Assembly: GCF_025961475.1 (NCBI RefSeq)
Contig: NZ_JAOQNS010000006.1
Location: forward strand, 1 to 64,000
Direction of reading: 5' to 3'
From: Rhodobium gokarnense
GTDB lineage: Bacteria > Pseudomonadota > Alphaproteobacteria > Rhizobiales > Rhodobiaceae
Length of the DNA stretch: 64,000 nt
Shown: positions 1-8,838 of the stretch, piece after piece
Position numbering within the stretch: position 1 is the first letter of the stretch
Layout of the letters: every line of letters begins with the position of its first letter
The notes under the pieces: generated by a model
The model's input: the letters and a program-made list of their open reading frames with translations, nothing else
The model's database searches: none
What the model was told of the DNA's origin: nothing
Position numbers and translations under genes: made by a program

Positions 1-140
1 GCGCGCGGCCCCGCCCTTTTAAAAAAAACAACAGCGGCGCCCAAAACCCCCCCCAAAAAAACCCCCCCCGTTTTAATTTTTGCCGCCCCCCCCCCCCCCC
101 CCCGGGGGGGGGGGGGGCGGGGCCCCCCCCCCCGGCGCAT
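1..140. other. low-complexity contig end, probably sequencing or assembly artefact
   Basis: These bases are runs of C, G, A and T with almost no other sequence, including a run of about 26 C followed by 14 or more G. No gene, terminator or known telomere-like repeat is visible. Such runs are usual at a poorly supported contig end, so I do not treat this as biological sequence. Confidence 0.75.
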
Positions 141-226
141 TGGCACCAATGCGGTACTAATTTCGCGCAAGTCTCGAAGGTCCCTGGTTGCTGGAGGGGT
201 AACGCATAGATTTCATTTCTGAAAAA

Positions 227-250
227 TGGTGCCCAAGGGCGGAATCGATC
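227..250 (-). repeat. partial copy of tRNA-Phe 3' end, putative attachment site (outer left)
   Basis: On the plus strand this segment reads TGGTGCCCAAGGGCGGAATC and onward. It matches 22 of 24 bases of 19708-19731, the CCA end and T-arm of the intact tRNA-Phe, in the same orientation. The similarity stops abruptly at 251. A short direct repeat of a tRNA 3' end far from the intact tRNA is what site-specific integration at tRNA genes leaves behind. With the second copy at 8606 it suggests two elements stacked at one tRNA. Confidence 0.6.
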
Positions 251-615
251 ATATGCGATAAATTTTAATTATCATTCACACATTAGATCTCTCATATTTC
301 TATATTACTCCCCCATCTTTGCCCAATACAAAATACGAATATTTTCCTTCGATTAATAGGCCGTGGAAATTGCAGAACGTTCAGTTATGAAATCGGTCAC
401 CGCGCTGAATGAGCCAGCAGCATTCGGTCGAAGCGATTGCCGCTTAGCACCGGGCAAAGGCAAGGCAGCTTTTCACCTGCTCTGCCGCTACGTTATACCG
501 GACATCAAGTAGTCCGGTTACAACCCAACAGCAGACACTAACGAGATTAGCGCCGATGTTTTTTCTGACCCAAACCGACACTGAGCAAGTGCAAAAAATC
601 CATTCATCTTGAGCG
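251..615. other. 365-base stretch with no recognisable gene
   Basis: This stretch follows the outer tRNA fragment and lies downstream of the protease operon. It is AT-richer than the rest of the window, and no reading frame in it resembles a known protein. I see no clear promoter or terminator. Confidence 0.5.
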
Positions 616-819
616 TCAGCGCATGAAATATCCGGTCATACAAGCGGTCTTGTCGCTTACATGATGTCCGAAAGGCGTTGGGATGAAGCGCCACCTTTTG
701 TCGGGAATTCCTTCAGTTCGCCGATCGTTTTTGGCGGGTGCCACTAGCAGATCCAAATTCCCATGCCATTTCCCTAGGCGGCTGAAATATGCAGTGCGTA
801 TGTCGGGAGCTACGCTCAT
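616..819 (-). CDS. possible small hypothetical protein (67 aa), weak
   Basis: The only support is position: the ATG overlaps the stop of the upstream propeller gene in an ATGA arrangement, as translationally coupled genes often do. The product is basic, has no signal peptide or hydrophobic segment, and I do not recognise it. It could be the truncated end of an older gene, or a chance frame. Confidence 0.25.
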   Translation of the reverse strand: MSVAPDIRTAYFSRLGKWHGNLDLLVAPAKNDRRTEGIPDKRWRFIPTPFGHHVSDKTACMTGYFMR

Positions 820-2153
820 TGAAAAGCAAATAAACTTTTCAGTGAATTGAGATCGTGAATCTTTCCCGCATTTTTCTCTTTGTTTTTAGCGAATTCGGAC
901 GCCGCTTTATAAGTGCGCGGCCCTGCAATGCCGTCAATGTAACCGACCGGATAACCTCTCTCCGACAACAGCCGCTGTATTTTGCGAATTTCGGGGTCGC
1001 CAGTGATTCCTGTACCATCGTTTTCGCCCCGTCTATCATAGCGGACGATTAAGCGGCGCTCGCGAGAAATAGCGACAGCGAATGCCCCAGATGGATCGAT
1101 TGCAATGTCGGTGGGCACGAAAGGCAGGCGGATTTCACCGATCTTGTCCAGTGTCGTTGAGTTCTGCGCGCGCGAGAATTGGACTATTTCCGGACGGCTT
1201 TGGTAGCCAAGCCAGATGACCGACTGATCGCAAGAACTCGCAATGAGGTTCGCGGGCCGGATGATGTCGGTGTGTTCATAGAACCTGTTCTCCACCTTTT
1301 TTCCAACGCCGGGGACCACCGATAACGTGTCGAGCGACTGCGAAATCGGCTCATAGTCAACGAGGGCGAGGTATCCGGTTAAGGAAGCAGCAATTACGAA
1401 AGAAGATGACGCTCCCTTCCTGCATGAATGTGCGCCGGTCCAGCCGTGCACAGCCAGCGGGCTCGGATTCTCCGACGTTGAGCGCCACGCAAGGAAGCCA
1501 CTGGCTCTTTTTTGGCTTGTATCGACCGTAATAAGCATAGGAGATTGTGCAGCGTTTGCGAACATTACCTCGCTTGTGGGATCCCACCAAACCTCGGAAA
1601 TCCCGATCGACGTGTCAAAAAATAAACGGGGCGCGTGGCGCAGATTTTTGGGATTGGCAATGTCTACAAATAATAGTCCCTTCTTGTTGCTCTTTAAGTC
1701 CGCAATGATCAACTGTTCAGTCGCTGAGTAGCTTAACGTCGGCCATACAAGGTCATCATCAAGTGTTAGCTTGCCGAGCCGTTTGAGGTCGCTCGAAAGG
1801 GATTCCAGCACTGGCTTTCCCTCCTGGATACCAACGACAAAAAGGACATCGCCTGTTTCCGAAAGTGCGATGTCGAACGCCGTGAAATCGAGGTCAACAC
1901 GAGCCGGTTTCTCCAAATCTTCTGAGGCAAATCGCATGACGGTCGAGTCGGTCCCCGCGTCATTGCCCATCACGAAAATTTGCGCCCCCGCAACTTCCAG
2001 CCCTAACGGTTCGATTGGCATTGAAACAGGCTGGTTAGGGAGGAGCGTGCCTGTTTGCACCGACGACGCATTGAGAGATCCAGCGGTGGCATGGTCTATT
2101 GCCATCGGTGGGAATGCCACTGAGATGGCAAGCCAAAACCGGCACCCGACCAT
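816..2153 (-). CDS. secreted beta-propeller-like protein with C-terminal peptidoglycan-binding domain
   Basis: A protein of 445 aa from the ATG at 2153, which has a good AGGCGG ribosome site six bases upstream. A frame-equivalent ATG at 2180 overlaps the upstream gene and has no such site. The N-terminus is a signal peptide (hydrophobic to about residue 24). The middle has repeating beta-strand-like segments ending in short hydrophobic runs, reminiscent of YVTN/WD-type propellers, but no family motif is decisive. The last ~60 residues contain IRKIQRLLSERGYPVGYIDG and GPRTY, the signature of the PG_binding_1 fold. It is the last clear gene of a three-gene minus-strand operon behind two secreted proteases, 10 bases after the second. 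Inference: a cell-wall-attached partner or scaffold for the proteases. The propeller assignment is tentative; the binding domain is fairly safe. Confidence 0.65.
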   Translation of the reverse strand: MVGCRFWLAISVAFPPMAIDHATAGSLNASSVQTGTLLPNQPVSMPIEPLGLEVAGAQIFVMGNDAGTDSTVMRFASEDLEKPARVDLDFTAFDIALSETGDVLFVVGIQEGKPVLESLSSDLKRLGKLTLDDDLVWPTLSYSATEQLIIADLKSNKKGLLFVDIANPKNLRHAPRLFFDTSIGISEVWWDPTSEVMFANAAQSPMLITVDTSQKRASGFLAWRSTSENPSPLAVHGWTGAHSCRKGASSSFVIAASLTGYLALVDYEPISQSLDTLSVVPGVGKKVENRFYEHTDIIRPANLIASSCDQSVIWLGYQSRPEIVQFSRAQNSTTLDKIGEIRLPFVPTDIAIDPSGAFAVAISRERRLIVRYDRRGENDGTGITGDPEIRKIQRLLSERGYPVGYIDGIAGPRTYKAASEFAKNKEKNAGKIHDLNSLKSLFAFQ

Positions 2154-2163
2154 TTTTAGCCGC

Positions 2164-3411
2164 CTATTCGAACCAGTCATAGGCCAGTTGTTCCTTAATA
2201 GTGGTTGACGGTAGTTTCTCGTCGCTCTCCAATATCGGCGTGATCACCAATTCCAAATGATCAAAGGGGCGTTGCCCCTCCACCGCGCCGTCGGTAAGAC
2301 TCAAAAGACTTTTCAATTTTTTCTGTATATCGGGAATAATGAATTCGCCGTCCCGGCCATCATGGCGGGTTTTCTTAAGCTCAAAAATAGGAGGATCATC
2401 GGTGGCAGTACGCAGCCGCAGTCGGGCCATTGGACTGATGACTATGTTGTCGGCGTTTGGTTGCCGAATCTTCATATGAGGCTGCACAGAAAGATGAATT
2501 TTTTTAATTTTTGGTCCGCCACCGATGATTTTCTTGTAGTGAACACTTAAAGAACCATCTCTTCTACTTTCAGCCTCCCAGCTGAAATTAGAAGCGATTT
2601 CCTCAAGATTAGCTTCGACCTTGTTTAAGCGTAAATGAAGCGGCGGGTCGTCATCGGACACCTCGCCAACCGTTTTCAGTAGCCAGTCGATTTTCCTGTT
2701 CATCTCGATAACGCGAAAATGCCCGATAAGAGGCAGGGCATACTCAATCGGGATCATCAGCGTGGCTTCATCGTCATCCTTCGCAGTCCCCTTGACAACG
2801 CCGACCACCGTGCCGTCATCAAGATAGACTGGACTGCCGCTCTGACCAGGTCCGATTTTGACGTTCAGGGTCCAAGCGAAGGAAACCTCCGCATTGCTGG
2901 CATCATTAAAGGCGGCTAGTCTGCGCTTGTAAGCTTCTCCCGAGAAACCGGAGGTCAAGAATTTTGGCGGACTGGATTGATCTATGCTCAGCGTATCACC
3001 GATTGTCAGTGCTGCCGGACGCTTTTGACCGTACGGGAGTTGCAGCTTAAGTAGGACAAGATCCAGGCTTTCCAGCGCTGAGATGTATTGCGCCGAGATC
3101 GATTGCGCTTTCACGTCTCCAATTCGGCCCGTGATCTTGATCCTATTTGCGTTGTCTTCTTTTAATTTTTCAAAAAAGTGTTCAGTTGTCAGAACAAAGC
3201 CATCGCTGCTAACGATAAAGCCAGTGGCGTGACTTTCTGAGGCGTCGTCAACACCGACGAGGTCGCCGGTTTGGGGCGTTCCTAATGCGGTTAGATAGAC
3301 GAGACTCTTGCGAACAAGGTCATGTGCTTGGTTTGCATCGGACGCCGCCGGCACTGACATTAGCGCTACGCTTAAGAGCGACACCAGAAAACGTGATAAC
3401 ATCCGGAACAT
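2164..3411 (-). CDS. secreted trypsin-like serine protease with C-terminal extension
   Basis: A 415-aa protein with a signal peptide (about residues 1-27). The chymotrypsin-fold triad is visible: His78 in LTTEHFF, Asp117 in ESLDLVLL and Ser191 in GPGQSGSPVY, with the usual VVGVVKG strand after the serine. The arrangement resembles S1C/DegP-type or peptidase S1 family proteins, but there is no PDZ domain. The ~170 residues after the protease domain (from about 245) have no recognised family and may be a binding module. Start at ATG 3411, preceded by AGGA eight bases upstream. The gene begins 2 bases after the astacin-like gene ends, so the two are surely co-transcribed. Expected to act in the periplasm or outside the cell; the substrate is unknown. 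Confidence 0.8.
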   Translation of the reverse strand: MFRMLSRFLVSLLSVALMSVPAASDANQAHDLVRKSLVYLTALGTPQTGDLVGVDDASESHATGFIVSSDGFVLTTEHFFEKLKEDNANRIKITGRIGDVKAQSISAQYISALESLDLVLLKLQLPYGQKRPAALTIGDTLSIDQSSPPKFLTSGFSGEAYKRRLAAFNDASNAEVSFAWTLNVKIGPGQSGSPVYLDDGTVVGVVKGTAKDDDEATLMIPIEYALPLIGHFRVIEMNRKIDWLLKTVGEVSDDDPPLHLRLNKVEANLEEIASNFSWEAESRRDGSLSVHYKKIIGGGPKIKKIHLSVQPHMKIRQPNADNIVISPMARLRLRTATDDPPIFELKKTRHDGRDGEFIIPDIQKKLKSLLSLTDGAVEGQRPFDHLELVITPILESDEKLPSTTIKEQLAYDWFE

Positions 3412-3413
3412 GA

Positions 3414-4211
3414 CTAGTTCCTGCCGTAGATATACTGAACAGCGAGTATATCGAACTCGCTCAAGACGCCATCATTACTGTAAGTCGGATTACAGTAATT
3501 CATGACGGAATGCAAATCCCACGGAGTCAGTAACGTGTCGCCGTCGGTTCCTTGCCGTTCGTCGCATTCGCCGGGCGTATCGGGGCGGTTTTGTTCGTGT
3601 GCAAATCCGATCGCGTGCCCGAATTCATGCACCGCAATCACGCGGTTGCAGTAGTCGAGCATAGACTGGCACCCTTGGCTCCAATTGTTGTAAGTGAAGT
3701 TCAGCACCATGCCGTTGCGAAGCCCGCCAATGAACTTGCCAAGGAATTTCACATGTGGACCGGAATCCTCGACCGCGATGCGAATGCCGCCGGCATTTTT
3801 ATGACATTTTCCCCAACCGAGAAATTTTAGGCCGGATGCCGCCTCCCAGGTATCGCGTATGGCATTGCGCACGATCATCCGCGCGTGGATGAATTCCGGT
3901 TCGAGGTCTTCCCAGCAGACATTGACTTCGTTAAACGGCCACTTCGCGGCCATCAGTGGATAGGCACGGTCGACAATATCTGCTTCCTGTTCTTTGGTCA
4001 GGGTTCTCAAAAACTCGGAGCGTGGCGATTGTCTTCTCCCTATTTCCAATGCTGCGTCGCCAATGGTTTTCTTCGGTGGTATCGCAATCTTGACTCTCGC
4101 ACCTTCTTCATTGGCTCGAATGGTGTCGAGGACGACCGTTTGCTGGCCGCTCGATGCTGATGTCAATGCGAGAAAGATCAAACCAGCCGACAAATGCATC
4201 TTTTTTCTCAT
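3414..4211 (-). CDS. secreted astacin-like (M12A) zinc metalloprotease
   Basis: A 265-aa protein with an N-terminal signal peptide (about residues 1-22). The zinc-binding motif HEFGHAIGFAHEQNRPD (His195, Glu196, His199, His205, Glu206) is close to the astacin consensus HExxHxxGFxHExxRxDRD. It is followed by a Met-turn SVMNY at Met237. The first ~90 residues probably act as a propeptide. The start at ATG 4211 is chosen over 4217 because AGGGG lies eight bases before it and only two before the other. It is the first gene of the three-gene operon with the serine protease and the propeller protein. Astacins hydrolyse peptides outside the cell, and bacterial members are often secreted virulence or nutritional proteases; which applies here is not visible. 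Confidence 0.85.
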   Translation of the reverse strand: MRKKMHLSAGLIFLALTSASSGQQTVVLDTIRANEEGARVKIAIPPKKTIGDAALEIGRRQSPRSEFLRTLTKEQEADIVDRAYPLMAAKWPFNEVNVCWEDLEPEFIHARMIVRNAIRDTWEAASGLKFLGWGKCHKNAGGIRIAVEDSGPHVKFLGKFIGGLRNGMVLNFTYNNWSQGCQSMLDYCNRVIAVHEFGHAIGFAHEQNRPDTPGECDERQGTDGDTLLTPWDLHSVMNYCNPTYSNDGVLSEFDILAVQYIYGRN

Positions 4212-4289
4212 AAGCATAACCCCTGCCGTTTCAGCAATTGCCTAATAGCCTCCATGCGGGCTACAATTTAAAGAATACACGAAAAAATA

Positions 4290-4481
4290 TTACATCAAAA
4301 CCATTGTTTGTATTTTGATTCCCTCGAAGTTCTCATCGGCTATCGATCTGACAGCTTCGAAGTTTTTCTGTGTCGCACGGCCGTGGAATGCACCTTCGCA
4401 TGGAACGGTTATTCCCGCCGTTTGGCGAAGGATCGTGGGAGAGTTGTGGTATAAGCCGATACGTTGATTAACGTCGTCCAT
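4290..4481 (-). CDS. possible small hypothetical protein (63 aa)
   Basis: A short frame starting at ATG 4481, with GAGG a few bases upstream, oriented towards the protease operon. The product has the look of a compact soluble domain (ITVPCEGAFHGRATQKNF in the middle), but I cannot place it in a family. It lies in the otherwise intergenic space between divergent protease genes. Its 3' end overlaps an inverted repeat. It may be a chance frame. Confidence 0.35.
   Translation of the reverse strand: MDDVNQRIGLYHNSPTILRQTAGITVPCEGAFHGRATQKNFEAVRSIADENFEGIKIQTMVLM
4294..4319. promoter_or_regulatory. inverted repeat upstream of the protease operon
   Basis: ATCAAAA and TTTTGAT form a perfect 7-base inverted repeat with a 12-base spacer, about 80-105 bases upstream of the astacin-like gene. 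The symmetry and place would suit a dimeric repressor or activator site, but no regulator is encoded nearby. AT-rich DNA produces such repeats by chance, so this is only a candidate. Confidence 0.3.
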
Positions 4482-4642
4482 ATCGGCCTCACAACAGATA
4501 GTCCGCAAGATATTGTTATCTCGCGTAAAAATGTATGTCGACCCTAAGAAATATCAATGATACGAGCGTGAAAATTAGTTGAAAATTGCGTTAATTCAAA
4601 TGAATGTTATGATGCTTGCGAAGACAACAGGGGAGCATGAAG

Positions 4643-6604
4643 ATGTTGGTTTTAAAAGCGTCAATTATTTCGTTGTGTTGCCTGGTCTTGGTGTTCGGTC
4701 AGTTTCCAGCTCAGGCTGCCGATATCACAGGTCAAAGCACCTATCACACCGACGGCCGCACGACTCCGCGTTTGGATTTCGTGACGCCTGAGGCGATCGA
4801 AAGAAAGATGTTCGTCATTCCGTCTGACGCGATGGTCATCGGCGAGAAGACAGCTAAATCGATGCGAAATGACGTGCTCCAATTTTTGGCCGCCAATTCC
4901 AATCGTTATGGGCTTACAGACAGTGCGGCCGAACTGAAGCTGGTCGACGAACAGGAATCCCTCTTAGGAAAACATTATCGTTATCAACAGTTTCTTGGTG
5001 GACGGGAAGTCATTACTGGCGAGATCGTCGTCACCGTCGACAAGAACGGCAATGTCACACGCGTCTCCAACAACGTCTATCCAACGACGACCACGGCAGC
5101 GGCCAACAAAAACGAACTTGCCGTGCTTGACCAGGAGCGTGCCCTTGATATCGCCTGGCAGGATTTAAATGTCGAGCAAGGCGCCGAGGTACTCGAGCTG
5201 CCTTCCGTCGATCTCAAATACTGGCCGTCAGAGAACAGTTTCATGCTAGTCTATGACGTCATGGTAGCTGTCAACAAACCATATGGTTATTGGCAGTATC
5301 TTGTGGATGCTGAAACCGGCGAAATCATTCAAAAACAAAACCGGGCCACCAACCTTGGAGAACATGAGAAATCGGGACATGTGGAACGCGGAACCGGACC
5401 GGTCGCAGACCGCCGTAACCTGTTTCGCGCCTACGAACTGAAGATCGTCGAAAACCGTATGAAGAATCTGTCTGCCCCGTTGGTCGAAGTTGCCGCTGAA
5501 AGTGCAGACGGAACCGCTTTGGTGTTCGATGGCGATCCGGTAACCACCTTGCAGGACGCCACGTTGCGTGACGATTCCCTGGCCAGCGCATTTGATCAAG
5601 CCTATCGCACGCGGCCGCTCCAGGACCTGCGTCGGGAAAGCGGTGTGTTCCACCTGGATGGGCCGTGGGTGCGCATCGTCGATTTCGAGTCTCCGACCGA
5701 CGAACCCTCCACTTCCACCGACGGGAATTGGACGGCAAAACGTGGCGATACTGCGTTCAACGATGCCATGACCTATTATCACATCGATCAGACGCAGAGA
5801 TACATTCAATCCTTGGGGTTCGCAAACATCATCGCCCGACCGATCGAAGTCGATGCAAACGGTGTGAGCGGCAACGACAACTCCTATCATCGACCCAACG
5901 GGGTTACGGGGAAATCGGGTATACTGTCCTTTGGTCATGGCTGCGTGGACGACAATGAGGACGCGGACGTCATCTGGCACGAATATGGTCATGCCGTGCA
6001 TGCCGATGTTGCCGCCAACAGATGGCGCGGCGGCGACACCCGTGCGATGGGCGAAGGTTTTGGTGACTACTTGGCAGCGACCCTCAGTCTCCGTAAAGAA
6101 AACGGAAATGCGTTTCAGACCAACAAGGTATTCAACTGGGACGGAATAGGTACCGGGGATCCGAATTGTCGCGGTTGGAGTGGTCGCCGGGTAAACCTTT
6201 CAACCGACGTAAAGTATGATCCGTCGAGGTTTTACAGCGACCACCAACCGATTGGCGGAGGCGCGATTTCTGACGAGTTGTGGGCTTCACCACTGTTTCA
6301 GGCGCAACTTATGCTAATCGGCGCCGGAAAGCCGCCGGAAGATGGCGACAAGATCGTTATTCAAGGCATGTTTGGTCTAAGCTCCAGCGGTGCCAAGATG
6401 CACGAACTCGCACAATTCACAGTGCTTGCAGCGCAAAGCCTATTCCCTGGCGACATCCATGCGGCAACGTTCATCCGGAAATTTCAGGACTACAACATCT
6501 GCAATCCGAATGACTCCACCGTATGTGCCATGCCAGGGTCTCCCGGCGCTCCGGGAGTCGCTGGCGCAGGGTCCGACGGAGAAAATGCGGCCGCAAAGAG
6601 GTAG
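4643..6604 (+). CDS. secreted fungalysin-like (M36/M4-type) metallopeptidase with FTP/PepSY propeptide
   Basis: A 653-aa precursor. Start at ATG 4643: AGGGGAG ends seven bases before it, whereas the ATG at 4637 is too close. A signal peptide covers about residues 1-24. Residues ~50-220 look like the FTP and PepSY propeptide of thermolysin/fungalysin proteases (HYRYQQFLGGREVITGEIVV, then YLVDAETGEIIQKQNR). The catalytic domain carries HEYGH (His446, Glu447, His450) and the third zinc ligand in GEGFGDYLA (Glu471), the M36-type pattern. The C-terminus has a short collagen-like tail of Gly-X-Y triplets (GSPGAPGVAGAG). It is transcribed divergently from the astacin/serine protease operon and followed by the HAD-M28 gene in the same direction. 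Role: secreted broad-specificity endopeptidase activated by propeptide removal. Confidence 0.85.
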   Translation: MLVLKASIISLCCLVLVFGQFPAQAADITGQSTYHTDGRTTPRLDFVTPEAIERKMFVIPSDAMVIGEKTAKSMRNDVLQFLAANSNRYGLTDSAAELKLVDEQESLLGKHYRYQQFLGGREVITGEIVVTVDKNGNVTRVSNNVYPTTTTAAANKNELAVLDQERALDIAWQDLNVEQGAEVLELPSVDLKYWPSENSFMLVYDVMVAVNKPYGYWQYLVDAETGEIIQKQNRATNLGEHEKSGHVERGTGPVADRRNLFRAYELKIVENRMKNLSAPLVEVAAESADGTALVFDGDPVTTLQDATLRDDSLASAFDQAYRTRPLQDLRRESGVFHLDGPWVRIVDFESPTDEPSTSTDGNWTAKRGDTAFNDAMTYYHIDQTQRYIQSLGFANIIARPIEVDANGVSGNDNSYHRPNGVTGKSGILSFGHGCVDDNEDADVIWHEYGHAVHADVAANRWRGGDTRAMGEGFGDYLAATLSLRKENGNAFQTNKVFNWDGIGTGDPNCRGWSGRRVNLSTDVKYDPSRFYSDHQPIGGGAISDELWASPLFQAQLMLIGAGKPPEDGDKIVIQGMFGLSSSGAKMHELAQFTVLAAQSLFPGDIHAATFIRKFQDYNICNPNDSTVCAMPGSPGAPGVAGAGSDGENAAAKR

Positions 6605-6730
6605 GCATCGTGCACGCCCGTGCAAGCGTTCTGATCAATGACACGCCTGTGCCGGTCGTGAGGCGAATCCTTGTCCGAAAATGACAGGCGACGATTCCGA
6701 AATGCATTCGGCACCATCAGGAGAATTGCA

Positions 6731-8149
6731 ATGAGGATCGTTCTGTTTGATCTCGGCAACACTCTTGTCGACGGCTATAACAAAGTGCTCGACGGTGCTA
6801 CCGAGTTGCTCGAATCGGTTGGAACCGTTCGCGATCCGGATGGACTACCGGTCCAATTGGGACTGGTGTCCGACTATTATTGGGCGGCTACTGAGGAGGA
6901 AAACGACCGGCTTCATCAGGAGTACTACAAAATACTTGAGGCAACAGGATTGGCGCCGCATTTCAGGCCATTCCAGCAGCGCGTCACGCTGTCCACGGCG
7001 ATTGGGGTCGGCAAACCCGATCGTCGGATTTTCGAGGCTGCCCTGAAGAAGCTGGGAGATGAGGTGCACTTTCATCATGCGCTTTTTATCACCGTGACGG
7101 AGGAGCATGTCATCGGCGCACGCCGTCTGGGCATGATGGCGATACATTTTAAGGGCCCAGGTCAGGAGAAGGGCGAAGTTGACAAGCTGGTCGATCTCAT
7201 TCCGATCATCGAACGCCTGCTGGCCTATTCGCCATGCTGCAAAAAACGTGGTGAGGCGGTCGGACGCTTCAAGAGCCAGGCTGCCAAGAGCAAAAGACAA
7301 GACCGTTCTATCAGTACTCAGCTTGCGAAAGTGAGCGAGCAAAGGCTGCGCGACACGATCGTTGGCCTCGGTGATTTCGGCACGCGGTTTTCGTATTCCA
7401 GCGGCATTGCACGGGTACCCACTTGGATTCACAATCGCTTTGTTGCGCAGGGTTACACTGGCGAACGGGCTCCCCGATATCAACCCTTCAACATGCCAGG
7501 CGGCGGGGAAGTCCAACAGCGAAATGTTCTCTGCGGACCCGCCACCAACGGCACGGGGTTCGTCCTCGTGTGCGCCCACTATGACTCGATTTCCGAACTG
7601 CCTGACGCCAATGCGCCGGGCGCAGACGACAACGCCTCCGGCGTCGCAGTGCTTCTGGAATTGGCGCATATCCTAAGGGATGTCGAGCTGAAGCGGGGCG
7701 TAATGTTCGTAGCCTTCGGTGGCGAAGAGCAGGGCTTGTATGGTTCATCCCATTGCGCCGAAATTGCGGCGTCCGATCAATGGCCGATCGATGTCGTCAT
7801 TAATCTCGATATGATAGCTTATCAGGGTGTCGACAAACCCGGCCACATCGTCGTCGAATACGATCAAGGTAACCGCAATCCAAAAAACGATGCCGCAGCG
7901 AAGGCTTATGGGCTGATGATGGCGCAGGCCGCCGCCGATTATACCTCGCTTGAGGTCGAGCACACCGACATCTGGAATAGTGACTATATGCCATTTGAAG
8001 AGAAAGGCTACGCCTGCATAGGTGTCTACGAGGCTACCGATAACCCCCGATACCACAAGACAACAGACACAATTGAAAATATTGAATTTCCTCACCTCGT
8101 GGAGGTCACAAAAATGGTCCTGGCCACTACTATGCGGATCGGCGCGTGA
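6731..8149 (+). CDS. HAD-like domain fused to M28 zinc aminopeptidase
   Basis: A 472-aa protein. Start at ATG 6731, with AGGAG eight bases upstream; the frame is open further 5' but without a ribosome site. Residues ~1-165 are HAD-like: FDLGNTLVD carries the nucleophile Asp7, and VGKPD carries the motif III lysine (Lys95). However, the second aspartate of motif I is Gly9, and motif IV reads FITVTEEHVIGARRLGM, without the usual GD acid pair, so phosphatase activity is doubtful. After a basic linker, residues ~200-472 form an M28 aminopeptidase with every metal ligand: His283 (AHYDS), Asp299 (GADDNASG), catalytic Glu332 and zinc Glu333 (GGEEQGL), Asp360 (NLDM) and His442 (YHKTTDT). There is no signal peptide, so unlike most M28 enzymes it should be cytoplasmic. 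It follows the fungalysin-like gene by 126 bases. Possible role: final breakdown of peptides released by the secreted proteases. I know of no standard name for this fusion. Confidence 0.8.
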   Translation: MRIVLFDLGNTLVDGYNKVLDGATELLESVGTVRDPDGLPVQLGLVSDYYWAATEEENDRLHQEYYKILEATGLAPHFRPFQQRVTLSTAIGVGKPDRRIFEAALKKLGDEVHFHHALFITVTEEHVIGARRLGMMAIHFKGPGQEKGEVDKLVDLIPIIERLLAYSPCCKKRGEAVGRFKSQAAKSKRQDRSISTQLAKVSEQRLRDTIVGLGDFGTRFSYSSGIARVPTWIHNRFVAQGYTGERAPRYQPFNMPGGGEVQQRNVLCGPATNGTGFVLVCAHYDSISELPDANAPGADDNASGVAVLLELAHILRDVELKRGVMFVAFGGEEQGLYGSSHCAEIAASDQWPIDVVINLDMIAYQGVDKPGHIVVEYDQGNRNPKNDAAAKAYGLMMAQAAADYTSLEVEHTDIWNSDYMPFEEKGYACIGVYEATDNPRYHKTTDTIENIEFPHLVEVTKMVLATTMRIGA

Positions 8150-8605
8150 TTTTGCGAGGCAAGATTATTTGTTAACTACTTTCGTCAGCACGCGTCCCCG
8201 AGGTGGGGAATTCTTGCAAGTGCCGCATGAGCCGAGGTATTTTGTTGGCTTTGGCCATGGGCGGGCGATGCCGATCCAGGAATTGATGGGGCTTCACTGA
8301 CCCGGAGAGTCAAAATACCAATGGCTTCATGTGCGCGGAGACGTGCTACGAGCCCCAGCGTTAGCATAGTGGACGGCGCTATCTTTGTGCGTAACACAAC
8401 TCTTTTCAACACCTGTGGCGGCTGTCAGCACGTAGCGGACTTGATTCAGCCTGCTTCGGACGGTCGCTTTCAGCAGGCGACCAAGCGAGTCTTTGCCGAA
8501 TGTTATTCAGAGAATACTGCAATTCATCATTTGAGAGGTCGTTTCCAATGTTTGCGTCACCACCTGCATATTCCCGAACATGCTGAAACATAGCGGCTCA
8601 GACGG
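8150..8605. other. 456-base stretch with no recognisable gene
   Basis: Only short unrecognisable frames occur here, on both strands. It separates the protease island from the second tRNA-Phe fragment and probably consists of decayed island DNA. I see no terminator hairpin with a T-run behind the HAD-M28 gene. Confidence 0.5.
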
Positions 8606-8649
8606 CAGGGGAGGAATCGAACCACCAACATGCGGATTTTCAAATCGCT
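8606..8649 (-). repeat. partial copy of tRNA-Phe (T-arm and anticodon arm), putative internal attachment site
   Basis: The segment matches 19715-19758 of the intact tRNA-Phe at about 39 of 44 positions in the same orientation, including GGAATCGAACCACC and GCGGATTTTCAA. The acceptor end is lost and the 5' half of the tRNA is missing, so this is not a functional tRNA. The recombinase remnant begins about 190 bases further right. It probably marks the junction between two integrated elements. Confidence 0.65.
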
Positions 8650-8838
8650 AACTACTTTTTTCTGCCAATTCTCAGGAAGCGCCTAGAACGCTGCTTTAAT
8701 AAATGTTGTCATGCCGGACTCGTCAGCATCGCTCGACGAGCATCCTTGCTTCTCCCGATTTCTTGCTACCTAGCGGTAAAAGTCAGGTTTGCAGGGCTGC
8801 GACGAGCCGAGACCGTCGTTGGCCTGGCGGTCCGCTAA

